From contig NZ_CP050440.1 in assembly GCF_011769525.1 (NCBI RefSeq), positions 6,263,501 to 6,327,500 on the forward strand: a stretch of 64,000 nucleotides of DNA, read 5' to 3'. Each line of letters begins with the position of its first letter. The stretch's first letter is position 1. The notes beneath the pieces are model-generated. The model searched no databases. It was not told the origin of the DNA and saw only the letters and a list, made by a program, of their open reading frames with translations. A program made the position numbers and the translations under genes. Below, piece by piece: positions 8,825-17,818 of this stretch. The stretch is from Tolypothrix sp. PCC 7910 (GTDB taxonomy: Bacteria; Cyanobacteriota; Cyanobacteriia; Cyanobacteriales; Nostocaceae).

Positions 8825-8891
8825 CCTGTTATCGGTTGGTTACTGAAATCAGTATTTAACTGCATAAACGATAACAGGTTTTATTATTTTA
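8825..8891 (+). terminator. Terminator after the precursor genes
   Basis: CCTGTTATCG and CGATAACAGG form perfect 10-bp arms (8825-8834, 8869-8878) around a long loop, followed by TTTTATTATTTT. This fits an intrinsic terminator or attenuator between precursors and modification enzymes, which would allow high precursor and lower enzyme expression. Confidence 0.75.
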
Positions 8892-9071
8892 CTCTGAATA
8901 TAGAATAAAATTTCGGTTAATTTCGCAGAGTAATACCCATCAATATTAATACTATACAACTCGTTTTATATTTTCAAATATAACTAGGCTGGGCAACAGC
9001 TACCTAGTCAGAAACAGCAAATTTATGGTGATTTTGAGATTAATACATAACACAAGCTAAAATTTAAAGCC

Positions 9072-10250
9072 ATGAGATTTATCTTAAGTCCTCAAAATGT
9101 TTTTGACTACTTGATTGAGAGAGGAATCTCTATTCCAGAGCAGCAAGAGATGAGTAATATCGAAATTAAACCTGCTAAAAATTTCAACTTGCTGCTGACA
9201 TTACCAGAGGGAAAAAGACTGCTAATCAAGCAAGAACGACAACAAAACCAAGAAAAAACAGTAGGAGAATTTTATCGGGAGTGGCAGATTCACAGTTTGT
9301 TGCGTAACATTCCTGAATTTAGCGATTTACTCTCTTCTTTATCAGAGCCGATATATTTTGATGTCGAAAATGCAATTATTGTTTTCAATTATCTAGATCA
9401 ATATCAAGATTTAGCATATTTCTATACGCAAGAGAATATCTTTCCTTTAGAAATTGCAGCTACAATTGGAGCGACTTTAGGCTCAATTCACCAATTAACT
9501 CTCAACCGTTCACAATATAAAGAATTGCTGCCATCAGAAATATTTGTTCACTATGATTTGCAGTTACTTTTAAGTGTAGAACGCTTAACTCCAGAAGTGG
9601 CTAGCTCACTTTCTGCTGATGCTTTGAAATTCTTCGCTCTTTATCAGCGTTTCGATAGCTTAAGACAAGCGATCGCACAGTTAATTAATTCTATCGAACC
9701 TTGTTGTCTAAGCCATAATGACTTGAAGATCAACAATATTTTACTAGCTCATAATTGGCAAGAAACGAGAGAGCAAAAATCACCCTCAGCGAACAGTATG
9801 ATTCGCTTGATTGATTGGGAAAAAGCAACTTGGGGGGATCCAGCTTACGATTTAGGCATACTTATCTCTAGTTATTTACAAGCTTGGTTGCTCAGTTTAA
9901 TGACAAGTAAAACCATTAGCTTAGAAGAAACATTACGCCTAGCTAAAACTCCTTTGGAATTAGTTCAGCCTTCTATTGCTGTATTGACAAGAGCTTACCT
10001 TAATAAATTTCCAGAAATCTTAAAACTACGTCCAGATTTTATCCAGCAAGTCGTGCAATTTGTTGGGCTAGGTTTAATTTTAACTATTCTCTCAATTATT
10101 CAACACCAAAAAATCTTTAGTAATCAAGGGATATGTATGCTCCAGGTGGCGAAGAGTTTATTGTCTCGTCCGGAACAATCAATTCCTACTGTATTTGGTG
10201 TCACAGCAATTGAACTGACTCGTCGCCCAGTTTTGTATGCAATTAAGTAA
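9072..10250 (+). CDS. APH-fold phosphotransferase, LanK/TvaC-like (RiPP Ser/Thr kinase candidate)
   Basis: This 392-residue protein has the aminoglycoside-phosphotransferase/choline-kinase fold. It shows an ATP lysine in LLIKQER (Lys53), a possible helix-C glutamate at 70, the catalytic HND in CLSHNDLKINNIL (Asp217, Asn222) and the metal-binding Asp in RLIDWEKATWGDPAYDLG (Asp248). In class V lanthipeptide and thioamitide clusters a protein of this family phosphorylates Ser/Thr of the precursor before elimination. Here it stands directly after four precursor genes and 22 bases before a HopA1-like gene, the known partner. The precursor-kinase role is therefore inferred from context; a small-molecule kinase cannot be excluded from sequence alone. 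Confidence 0.8.
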   Translation: MRFILSPQNVFDYLIERGISIPEQQEMSNIEIKPAKNFNLLLTLPEGKRLLIKQERQQNQEKTVGEFYREWQIHSLLRNIPEFSDLLSSLSEPIYFDVENAIIVFNYLDQYQDLAYFYTQENIFPLEIAATIGATLGSIHQLTLNRSQYKELLPSEIFVHYDLQLLLSVERLTPEVASSLSADALKFFALYQRFDSLRQAIAQLINSIEPCCLSHNDLKINNILLAHNWQETREQKSPSANSMIRLIDWEKATWGDPAYDLGILISSYLQAWLLSLMTSKTISLEETLRLAKTPLELVQPSIAVLTRAYLNKFPEILKLRPDFIQQVVQFVGLGLILTILSIIQHQKIFSNQGICMLQVAKSLLSRPEQSIPTVFGVTAIELTRRPVLYAIK

Positions 10251-10272
10251 TGTTAGTTATAGGTAGATAATT

Positions 10273-11391
10273 ATGCAATTGCTAGATTTGCTGCCACAGC
10301 AATCGTTAAATTATTCCGCACAGCAACTATTAGCTACTCTACAAGATATTGCTAATAAAGTTGAAATTAAATCAAACTTTAGTATTCGCCATCCAGATTA
10401 TCAGCTTTTAGAATTACCAGATGAAGTAATTAGCCGCTTTCAGGAATTACCATTACCTTTGCAGTACAAAGTTTTGCAATCGCAATTGACGAGTTTTCTT
10501 TACCATATTTATTACAATGGTGCGTTCCGCAATGCTTTGGCTATTAATGCCAAAGAAATTGATGCCACAATGCTGCAGAATTTGGAAAATAATACTTATT
10601 TAGGTGTAGATGTTGATTTTTACGATCGCCTGCACGCAGCTAACAGTGGTAAAGGCTATTTTGATGATGGTTGGCAAGTGTTAAGGGTAGAGAGTGATGG
10701 CACTTTAGCGGTTAAAAAGGGAGAGATAACCTTACATATAAAACGCGATCGCCATCTCCATCCACAACAAATTCATGCCACTATTGCCGATAAGGTGGCA
10801 GTCAAAATGCCACCTTATCTATCGCAAAACGGATTTTATTTAGCAGTAGGCAATTTAGGGCAGTATAGTTCTCTATATAGAGGACACGATCGCCAATTAG
10901 TGCGAATCTATTTTAATTTAAGCCCTGAAGGTGCAGTTGCAATCATGGGTAGCCTCACGCAACAACTCAACAAAATCCCCATCCCGTTTACCTTTAAGGC
11001 GTTATATAATCCTTCGGACTACGAGCGTTTTGATACCGCAGTGCTTTACATCGAAAAAGGTTACTATGCTAACCTTTGGCCTGTACTGCAATCTGTGTAT
11101 GCAGAACATCAGTTTTATTTTGGTGCAGAAGTACCTTTATTTACCAAATTTTTAGCACCAGGAATCGCTTTAGCAGAAGAACCTCATAGTAAGTTTGCAG
11201 GGAAAGAGAGTTTCGGCTTAAATCGCTGTCGAATTGTTACCAATGGATTGCTTAATGCATGGCAACAAGGAAATGAATCAACAGAACATCGGATGCTATC
11301 AATTTTGCAGAATTTTGCCCTACAGCAAATCGAAATTCAACGCCCCTATCTCAATCCAGACTCAGAGGATATCTACACCATATTAGAGTAA
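10273..11391 (+). CDS. HopA1-family protein, LanY/TvaD-like (phospho-Ser/Thr lyase candidate)
   Basis: This 372-residue protein has the C-terminal features of the T3SS effector HopA1 family: KVAVKMPPYLSQNGFYLAVG, IPFTFKALYNPSDYERFDTAVLYI and FAGKESFGLNRCRIVTNGL. HopA1 is a type III effector in Pseudomonas. Homologues in class V lanthipeptide (LanY) and thioamitide (TvaD) clusters act with the APH-like kinase to form dehydroamino acids. The N-terminal ~110 residues are a helical region not recognised further. The gene is 22 bases after the kinase, so the two are probably co-transcribed. Cyanobacteria have no obvious type III secretion here, which favours the RiPP role. Confidence 0.82.
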   Translation: MQLLDLLPQQSLNYSAQQLLATLQDIANKVEIKSNFSIRHPDYQLLELPDEVISRFQELPLPLQYKVLQSQLTSFLYHIYYNGAFRNALAINAKEIDATMLQNLENNTYLGVDVDFYDRLHAANSGKGYFDDGWQVLRVESDGTLAVKKGEITLHIKRDRHLHPQQIHATIADKVAVKMPPYLSQNGFYLAVGNLGQYSSLYRGHDRQLVRIYFNLSPEGAVAIMGSLTQQLNKIPIPFTFKALYNPSDYERFDTAVLYIEKGYYANLWPVLQSVYAEHQFYFGAEVPLFTKFLAPGIALAEEPHSKFAGKESFGLNRCRIVTNGLLNAWQQGNESTEHRMLSILQNFALQQIEIQRPYLNPDSEDIYTILE

Positions 11392-11702
11392 TCATGTCCT
11401 TTGCGTTTCAACTTCACCCTTAATTAAGATTGCAGCAATGATTCTCTACAACTTCATTGTCAGCAAAAAAGGTGCAGTACGATCCACACCAGGCGGTTGT
11501 TAAAGTGGAAATGTCTTTTAGGCACACTTTGCGATCGCCTGTTTTCTTCTGTATTTAACTAACCGCAGATAGACGCAGATAATTTTTTGGGATATGGGTA
11601 TTTGGTAATATAGAAAAATGGTGATGCGCCCTAATCTTAAAAAGTGCGTTAATGTGGTATTTGGTTATGCAAATAACGCGCCTCATGCTTGTAAATAAAA
11701 AT
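11392..11702. other. Convergent intergenic region, no gene seen
   Basis: These 311 bases lie between the stop codons of the HopA1-like gene and the isomerase gene. A weak hairpin (GCGTTA...TAACGC, about 11646-11680) may help separate the two converging transcripts. I see no reading frame or clear terminator. Confidence 0.5.
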
Positions 11703-12470
11703 TTAAGCTGGTTTTGCTAAATCTTGATTATCTAATTCCATCTGCGCTACAACTTTGATTTCTGATAGTTGTTGCTTAACCCAAGCAGAAAATAAATCTC
11801 CTAATATCTGCAAGCGTAACTGATCTGTTAATTGCTGTTGAATAAATTCTTCAACCAAAATGAGATGTACCCCTTTTTGAGTGACAATTGGCTTCAGAAA
11901 CTGCGGTGTACGAGCAGCAAAAACTGCGGCAGCAATTTCTGCTTTAAAATCTTTACGGTAGCGTATTCCTTGATAGCCACCAGTACGGCGCAGTTCTGGT
12001 TCTGTGATATATTGACGAGCTATTTCTGAAAAAGTAATTTCATTTTCTTGGAGGGCATAAAACAATTCTAGTGCTAAATCTTCGTCGTCTAAAATGACTT
12101 CGTAGGTAACAGCACCGAGAAAATTTAATTGGTGTTGAACATAAAACTTTTCAACATTTTCTGCAAATAAATGATTTGCTAATTTTGCAGAAATAATATT
12201 AGCTTGAGCCATCTCTTCAAAATCATCAAGGGAAAGATAATGTTTTTGCAACCAAGCCCAAGTATCATCAGCTTTAACTAGTTTATGGGCTAATCGCAGG
12301 CTATCTGCGGCTTGCTGAAGTTCTTTTGGATCGACTGTAATCTCTGCTTTTTTAGCTGCTTCGGCAATAATTCTCCGGGTAGCTATTGCTTCTAAAACAT
12401 CTGGAATTTGACAAGTAAGCTTCATGTGATGCAGAATTTCCACAGCAGAAACATTCATCATTTTGGGCAT
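11703..12470 (-). CDS. Parvulin-type peptidylprolyl isomerase of the export operon
   Basis: This 255-residue protein has a SurA-like N-terminal helical domain (about residues 10-110) and a parvulin/PpiC-like domain (about 115-225, with FSEIARQYITEP, TGGYQGIRYRKDF and GVHLILVEE). There is no signal peptide, so it should act in the cytoplasm, unlike SurA. It is the last gene of the HTH-ABC-HlyD-isomerase operon, 42 bases after hlyD, with a GAGGAGT ribosome-binding site. A chaperone or prolyl-isomerase role for the precursor peptides is likely but inferred. Several core peptides contain few prolines, so a leader-binding chaperone role may matter more. Confidence 0.82.
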   Translation of the reverse strand: MPKMMNVSAVEILHHMKLTCQIPDVLEAIATRRIIAEAAKKAEITVDPKELQQAADSLRLAHKLVKADDTWAWLQKHYLSLDDFEEMAQANIISAKLANHLFAENVEKFYVQHQLNFLGAVTYEVILDDEDLALELFYALQENEITFSEIARQYITEPELRRTGGYQGIRYRKDFKAEIAAAVFAARTPQFLKPIVTQKGVHLILVEEFIQQQLTDQLRLQILGDLFSAWVKQQLSEIKVVAQMELDNQDLAKPA

Positions 12471-12512
12471 AATCTAACTCCTCAGAAACGTAAACCAGCG
12501 GTCTAAAAATTT

Positions 12513-14051
12513 TTAAAGCTCTATACCACCTTTTTGTAATTTCTTGAATGGATCTAAAACAAAATCAATTACGCGACGTTGCCGAACAATTACTTCTGCT
12601 GTTGCTGTCTGTCCAGGTGCTAAGTTAATCCTTTTATTCGCTGTTTGAATATAAGGTTGATCTAAAGTAATATCCAACTCATAAGTTTCAATTCTGCCTG
12701 CGTTAGTTTCTTGAATTTTAGAATCAGGAGAAATCCAACTTACTCTGCCTTGAACCACTCCATAATCTTGGAAAGGATAGGCATCAAATTTAGTTTTCAC
12801 AGGCATACCCACACGCAAAAATCCGGTTTGACTGCTAGGCATTTGAGCTTTCAAAATAAAATCAGAGTTTTGCGGTGCAATTTGAGCAATCATTTGTCCT
12901 GGTTGAACGACAACCCCGGGTTTTTGGATAGGTAATTGGAAAATGGTGCCATCAATAGGAGTACGCACTACTCGTTGCGAAAGCTGAAATTTGTAACCAA
13001 GAATCTGACTTTTAGTTTGGGCAATTTCTGTGCTTAAAGAGCCTATTTGCGTTTGCAAATCTTTTAATTGTTCTTGATTTTTTAGTAGAGCTAATTTTCC
13101 AGTATGCACCACACTTTGATAACTACTTAACTGCTCTTGTAACCGCAATTTTGCTTGTTGAATATCTGCCTGAATTTGATTAATAACTGCTTGATAACGA
13201 TTTTGTTGTTCTTTTAAACGTAACTTTGCCTGTTTCTGATCTGATTCAGCAATAATCTGCGATTTCTGGCTTTCGTCACCCATTCTCTGCAATTCAACAA
13301 CCTTAATTTGGGGAACTGCTCCTATTTTCCAAAGTTTGCGAAAGCGATCAACTTCTGCTAAATCTCGATTTAAGCGAATTTTACTTAATTTGTAGGAAGT
13401 TTGGCTACTATAAATATTTTGTTTTGCTTGATCGACTTGAGCTTGATTTTCTAATTTTTGGAGATTAAAAGTACTCTGTTTAGCATCAAAATTTTGCTGT
13501 GCTTGTTGCACTTGCGACATCTTTTCTAATTCTTGAGAGCGGTTTTGTTGCTCTTGCACGTTAATTGATAACATGACTTGATTTTTCAGTAAATCTAACT
13601 GTGCAAGTCGGTTTTGTTGCCCTTCTAGCTTTGTTTGTGCCTGCTGTAAGTCAGTTTTCAAATCATTAGACTCTAGTTCTACTAATACCTGCCCAGCAGC
13701 GACAATTTGCCCTTCTTTGACCTTGACAGATGTAATATTTCCTGGTACAGCTGCATCCAATCTTTGTGCCGAGCCTTTCGGTTCTATTCTGCCTCTAGCA
13801 GTGCCAGTTTCATCAACTTTAGAGAGCATTGACCAAGGTAAAACAATACCTGCAAAACCTAAAATTAAATATAGTAAAGAGCGTGTCCAAATTCTTGGTA
13901 AAGCATCTAATAGTTCCTCTGTACCGTAATACCAATCTCTAGCTTCATCTACTAAGGAGGGTTGATAATTATGCTCTGTTAAATTGCTAGCTGGTTCTAA
14001 TTGTTGCTGCGTAGTTAGAATTGCTGATGAATTGTCAAAGCGACTTGGCAT
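12513..14051 (-). CDS. HlyD-family periplasmic adaptor of the peptide exporter
   Basis: The 512-residue membrane fusion protein has one N-terminal transmembrane helix (about residues 56-75), a lipoyl-like half-motif (GNITSVKVKEGQIVAAGQVL), a long Gln-rich coiled coil (about 125-350), and a C-terminal beta-barrel part (GTIFQLPIQKPGVVVQPGQ). It would link the inner-membrane ABC transporter to an outer-membrane TolC-type channel, which is not in the window. It lies 35 bases downstream of the C39 ABC gene, as in type I secretion operons for peptides. The coiled coil has long KLRLQEQ/KLRLKEQ-type near-repeats. Confidence 0.92.
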   Translation of the reverse strand: MPSRFDNSSAILTTQQQLEPASNLTEHNYQPSLVDEARDWYYGTEELLDALPRIWTRSLLYLILGFAGIVLPWSMLSKVDETGTARGRIEPKGSAQRLDAAVPGNITSVKVKEGQIVAAGQVLVELESNDLKTDLQQAQTKLEGQQNRLAQLDLLKNQVMLSINVQEQQNRSQELEKMSQVQQAQQNFDAKQSTFNLQKLENQAQVDQAKQNIYSSQTSYKLSKIRLNRDLAEVDRFRKLWKIGAVPQIKVVELQRMGDESQKSQIIAESDQKQAKLRLKEQQNRYQAVINQIQADIQQAKLRLQEQLSSYQSVVHTGKLALLKNQEQLKDLQTQIGSLSTEIAQTKSQILGYKFQLSQRVVRTPIDGTIFQLPIQKPGVVVQPGQMIAQIAPQNSDFILKAQMPSSQTGFLRVGMPVKTKFDAYPFQDYGVVQGRVSWISPDSKIQETNAGRIETYELDITLDQPYIQTANKRINLAPGQTATAEVIVRQRRVIDFVLDPFKKLQKGGIEL

Positions 14052-14086
14052 GATTTTTGACCTTTGATGCGATTTTTAAGTAAAAC

Positions 14087-17000
14087 TCAAACAGTTTGTG
14101 CCAATTGTTGTTGATTGAGGTAATAGTAATAACCTTTGCTTTTAATTAATTGCTCATGATTACCGCTTTCTACTAATGCACCTTTATCTAGAACTAAAAT
14201 CAAATCTGCATTGCAGATGGTAGAAAGACGATGAGCAATAATCAGTGTTGTCCTTCCTTGGGTTATGGTTTTGAGATTATTTTGAATGATGCGTTCTGAT
14301 TCCGCATCAAGATGACTGGTAGCTTCATCTAATAGTAATAAAGCAGGATTTCCTAACAAAGCACGGGCAATTGCTAACCTTTGTCTTTGTCCCCCTGATA
14401 ATAGTCCACCGCCTTCACCTATGGGTGTTTCATACCCCATTGGTAATTGCTGAATAAATTCATCTGCTCCAGCTAAACTTGCTGCTTCGATGATTTCTTC
14501 TAGGGTAGATTCTGGATGAGCAATGCTAATATTTTCGCGAATTGTACCACCAAATAGAAAGGTATCTTGATCAACAACTCCAATTTGAGAACGCAGTGAC
14601 TTTAAAGCCACACTCTTTAAATCGTAATTGTCAATTAAGACTTTACCTTCGGTGGCAGGATAAAGACCTAAAATTAATTTAGAAAGTGTGGTTTTACCAG
14701 AACCACTACGCCCTACCAGAGCTACAGTTTGCTCTGGTTTTACCTCAAAACTGATATTTTCGAGGACATTTAGCTCACTTTCTGGGTGGTAGCGAAACGT
14801 TACATGATCAAACCGGATATAGCCCCGCAATCTAGGGAGAAATTGCTTTGGTGAAGCTTGTAAATCTTCTTCTGGTTCGGTTTCCAAAACATCATTAATC
14901 CGCTCGCTAGAAATCATTACTTCTTGTAATTGATTCCACAGCACAGCTAACCTTTGAAAAGGTCGAATGACGTTACCTAATAACATATTAAAGGCAATTA
15001 ACTGCCCAATTGTCAGTTGATTTTGAATTACTAACCAAGCCCCAAACCACAGTAAGCTAGTGGTGGCTACAGTTTCGATAGTGGCACTAGCAATTTGTAA
15101 TTGATTACTAATAATCTGTCCCGAAAAGCCCTTTTTAATTGATTGGTGTAACCGTTCCTCCCATTTCCATCTCACGGTCTGTTCAATTGCCATTGAACGG
15201 ATAGTACTAATACCTGTGAGGGCTTCAATTAAGTAACTACTTTCAGCCGCGATCGCATTAAATATTTCTCGCGATATCCGGCGTAAAAATGGTGTTGCCA
15301 AAAAGGTAACTAATAATATTGGTGGCAAAATTAACAATACTAACAGTGCCATTTTCCAACTGTACCAAAACATCAAGCCTATATAGATGAACACAGTCAG
15401 TAAATCAAGAAAGATTGACAGTGATTCACCTGTTAAAAAACGTTGAATTTTATGATTTTCTTGGAGGCGGGAAATAATATCGCCAACGTAACGCGACTCA
15501 AAAAATGATAAAGGTAATTGGAAAGTGTGTTTAATAAAACCCACAATCATCGATAAAGTGATGCGGTTCGCTGTATGATCTAGCAAATATTGCCGCAGTC
15601 CATTAATCGCAACTCGAAACAGTCCAAAAATTAATAAACCTAAACCGACAGCATTTAAGGTGAGAGTACTACCTTGGACAATTACCCGATCTAAAAGTAG
15701 CTGAGTTAATAGCGGTGTTACTAACCCAAACACCTGAATACATATCGAAGCTACCACCACTTCTAGCAACACTACCCAATGAGGTTTAACTAACTCAAAA
15801 AACTGCCAAAATGGTGTATTTGCTTCCTCACTTTCTTTTAACTCAGATGTCGGTTGTAATAACAATGCATAGCCAGTCCATCTAGCTTGAAATTCCCGTG
15901 GCGTAAGGGTGCGTTGTCCAATCGCCGGGTCGCCCACTATCACCCGTTTTTTGCTAATTTCATAAACGACAATGTAATGCTTGCCTTCCCAATGTGCGAT
16001 CGCAGGTAGGGGTTGTTGTGCTAATTTATCAAAACTAGCTCTGACTGGCCTGGTAGAAAACCCTATACTTTCAGCAGCAGCTGCTAAACCCCGCAATGAT
16101 GCACCATTCCGGCTGGTATTTGCTATATCTCGCAGCCGATTTAAACTCAGGTTTTTACCCCAATAGCGCCCAATCATCACCAAACAAGCAGCCGCACAAT
16201 CAGAAGCGCTTTGCTGTTGAAAGAACGGGTAGCGCTTGGTAATTCTTCCCCACCAATGAGTGAAACTTACCTTGGGGTTAGGAAAGTAGGTGCGGCGTTT
16301 GGGGGGTTTTCTCTGGCTTGGCTGAGATGAGGTAGGGAAGGAGTAAGCACGAGGACGGGAGGATACAGAAAAATCATCTCTGGATCTGATCGATTCCCCA
16401 TCTTCGGTAACTGTATCTTCCTCGTCCTCATCTTCCGAGTCTTGAGCATCAGCAGTCACGAACTCTGATAATTGCGGTAAATGTTGCAGTGCTGTTTGCC
16501 AAGCAGAATGACTGAGAGTGTAAATTATTGTGGGTTGAATTGCTTGCCAACCAGTACCTCGATGACTACGGTTAGAAGGAGTATAAATTTTACCTGGGGT
16601 AAGAGTACGCCCATCTGAATGAAGCAATTCCCCTCGTCGCAACAACCATAACTTACATTCTTGCGTTAGTTGTGGCGGTAAGTAGCCAATTTCTAGATTA
16701 TGCCGTTGAAATAGTGAGAGGAGTTTTAACATCTCCTCAACAGGAGCGATTCGCGGTGCTGGGGAATTTTCAGAACATAACATCAGTAATTCCCATGCTT
16801 CGGCTTGACGATGTAAATGCTCCTGAATAGTTGGATATTTGCTGATTAAATTTTGTAAAACATCGCCCTTAATATAACCCAACTTTAAATTAGTAGAAGC
16901 TCTGGCATTATAAGGGCTAAATTCTAACTCAGGAAATAGAGTTAGCTGACCAAATATACCTCCGACGGACAAGGTAGCGATTAAATTATCGCCAGTATCT

Positions 17001-17197
17001 AGCAACCGTACTTTGCCATTTAAAACTAAATAAACTCCTGGCGCTGCACCTGCTGAACGCCAAAACAACTTAGCTATTTTTGGCTCATGGATTTCAATTG
17101 CTTGTATAGATTCTGCCAATTCCTGTTCTGAAATATTTGCACCCAAAATTTGGGTGAGTTGTTCAGCCAGCTTTGCTGGAGAAAATTCTGAAGACAT
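14087..17197 (-). CDS. Peptidase C39 ABC exporter with N-terminal cyclic-nucleotide-binding domain
   Basis: This 1036-residue transporter removes double-glycine leaders and exports the peptide. Order: cyclic-nucleotide-binding-like domain (about 40-135, GVYLVLNGKVRLLD); a second, degenerate copy-like region (160-245); an acidic/Ser-rich linker (250-300, DSEDEDEEDTVTEDGE); C39 protease (320-450) with Cys334 in SASDCAAAC, His407 and Asp423; six transmembrane helices (465-750); and ATPase with Walker A GRSGSGKTT (829-837), LSGGQ (933-937), Walker B LLLLDEA (953-959) and His989. All catalytic residues are present. A GAGGTGAG site precedes ATG 17197. The GG leaders at 6695-8796 are the obvious substrates. 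Confidence 0.95.
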   Translation of the reverse strand: MSSEFSPAKLAEQLTQILGANISEQELAESIQAIEIHEPKIAKLFWRSAGAAPGVYLVLNGKVRLLDTGDNLIATLSVGGIFGQLTLFPELEFSPYNARASTNLKLGYIKGDVLQNLISKYPTIQEHLHRQAEAWELLMLCSENSPAPRIAPVEEMLKLLSLFQRHNLEIGYLPPQLTQECKLWLLRRGELLHSDGRTLTPGKIYTPSNRSHRGTGWQAIQPTIIYTLSHSAWQTALQHLPQLSEFVTADAQDSEDEDEEDTVTEDGESIRSRDDFSVSSRPRAYSFPTSSQPSQRKPPKRRTYFPNPKVSFTHWWGRITKRYPFFQQQSASDCAAACLVMIGRYWGKNLSLNRLRDIANTSRNGASLRGLAAAAESIGFSTRPVRASFDKLAQQPLPAIAHWEGKHYIVVYEISKKRVIVGDPAIGQRTLTPREFQARWTGYALLLQPTSELKESEEANTPFWQFFELVKPHWVVLLEVVVASICIQVFGLVTPLLTQLLLDRVIVQGSTLTLNAVGLGLLIFGLFRVAINGLRQYLLDHTANRITLSMIVGFIKHTFQLPLSFFESRYVGDIISRLQENHKIQRFLTGESLSIFLDLLTVFIYIGLMFWYSWKMALLVLLILPPILLVTFLATPFLRRISREIFNAIAAESSYLIEALTGISTIRSMAIEQTVRWKWEERLHQSIKKGFSGQIISNQLQIASATIETVATTSLLWFGAWLVIQNQLTIGQLIAFNMLLGNVIRPFQRLAVLWNQLQEVMISSERINDVLETEPEEDLQASPKQFLPRLRGYIRFDHVTFRYHPESELNVLENISFEVKPEQTVALVGRSGSGKTTLSKLILGLYPATEGKVLIDNYDLKSVALKSLRSQIGVVDQDTFLFGGTIRENISIAHPESTLEEIIEAASLAGADEFIQQLPMGYETPIGEGGGLLSGGQRQRLAIARALLGNPALLLLDEATSHLDAESERIIQNNLKTITQGRTTLIIAHRLSTICNADLILVLDKGALVESGNHEQLIKSKGYYYYLNQQQLAQTV

Positions 17198-17215
17198 AAA
17201 CTCACCTCAAAAGAA

Positions 17216-17818
17216 TTAGTTATTGTTGCTACTCAAATTCAGCGACCATTGCAAACTCGGCTCACAAGGTAATTGCAAGTCATCAATAGTAATTGCAGAA
17301 TCTTTAATGTGATTAGCTACTGCTTGGCGGTTGTTATTTCTCTGTTTTGTAGATAAACCCATTTGTTTCAGCAGCCGATTGATGTGGCGATCGCTAATTT
17401 CTACACCAAATTCATTTGCTAAATGTTTGCTTAACCAAAGAGCAGTCCAACAATGAAAAGAATAGCCATAATCCCGCGGACTATGATTTACTAATTCCTT
17501 CAATCTTTCTAAGTATGCCTCGTTAGCACTACGGGGTCTACCTATTGGTTGCTCATGCCATTTGTGAGCTAAACCAGACTTAGCCATACCAATCCAATAG
17601 CGCGCCATATGCTGAGAACAACCTAGTAACTGGCAGATTTGAATTTGAGTTTTTCCCCTATCTGCCAGCAACATAATTTCAATCCGCCGACGGTATTCTG
17701 AGGGCAGATCTATTTGCAGATTCTTAAGTAATACCTTGCGCTGAAAAGCTGTAAGGAACTTGCTTTCAGCTTTATCATAATTATCAAATTCGTAAAGTTC
17801 GCTCAGGTAACTGGACAT
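17216..17818 (-). CDS. IS630-like HTH protein without nuclease domain, candidate cluster regulator
   Basis: This 200-residue protein (ATG 17818, MSSYLSELYEF; a 25-residue longer frame was rejected) has a homeodomain-like HTH (about 50-85, KTQIQICQLLGCSQHMARYW). A winged HTH follows (about 115-160, WTALWLSKHLANEFGVEISD and HINRLLKQMGLS), in the order seen in IS630-type transposases. It stops where the DDE nuclease would begin, with no inverted repeats of an insertion sequence around it. It is the first gene of the operon, 18 bases before the ABC exporter. That placement suggests a domesticated transposase DNA-binding part acting as regulator. A 5'-fragment of a dead transposase is the alternative. 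Confidence 0.75.
   Translation of the reverse strand: MSSYLSELYEFDNYDKAESKFLTAFQRKVLLKNLQIDLPSEYRRRIEIMLLADRGKTQIQICQLLGCSQHMARYWIGMAKSGLAHKWHEQPIGRPRSANEAYLERLKELVNHSPRDYGYSFHCWTALWLSKHLANEFGVEISDRHINRLLKQMGLSTKQRNNNRQAVANHIKDSAITIDDLQLPCEPSLQWSLNLSSNNN

Noticed and set aside
10273-11391. Type III secretion effector (HopA1) as a host-directed toxin
   Set aside because: No type III secretion genes are seen and the gene is paired with an APH-like kinase and leader peptides, which fits RiPP biosynthesis better.
17216-17818. Intact IS630 insertion sequence
   Set aside because: No DDE nuclease part, no terminal inverted repeats and no target duplication are visible; only the HTH domains remain, in an operon.
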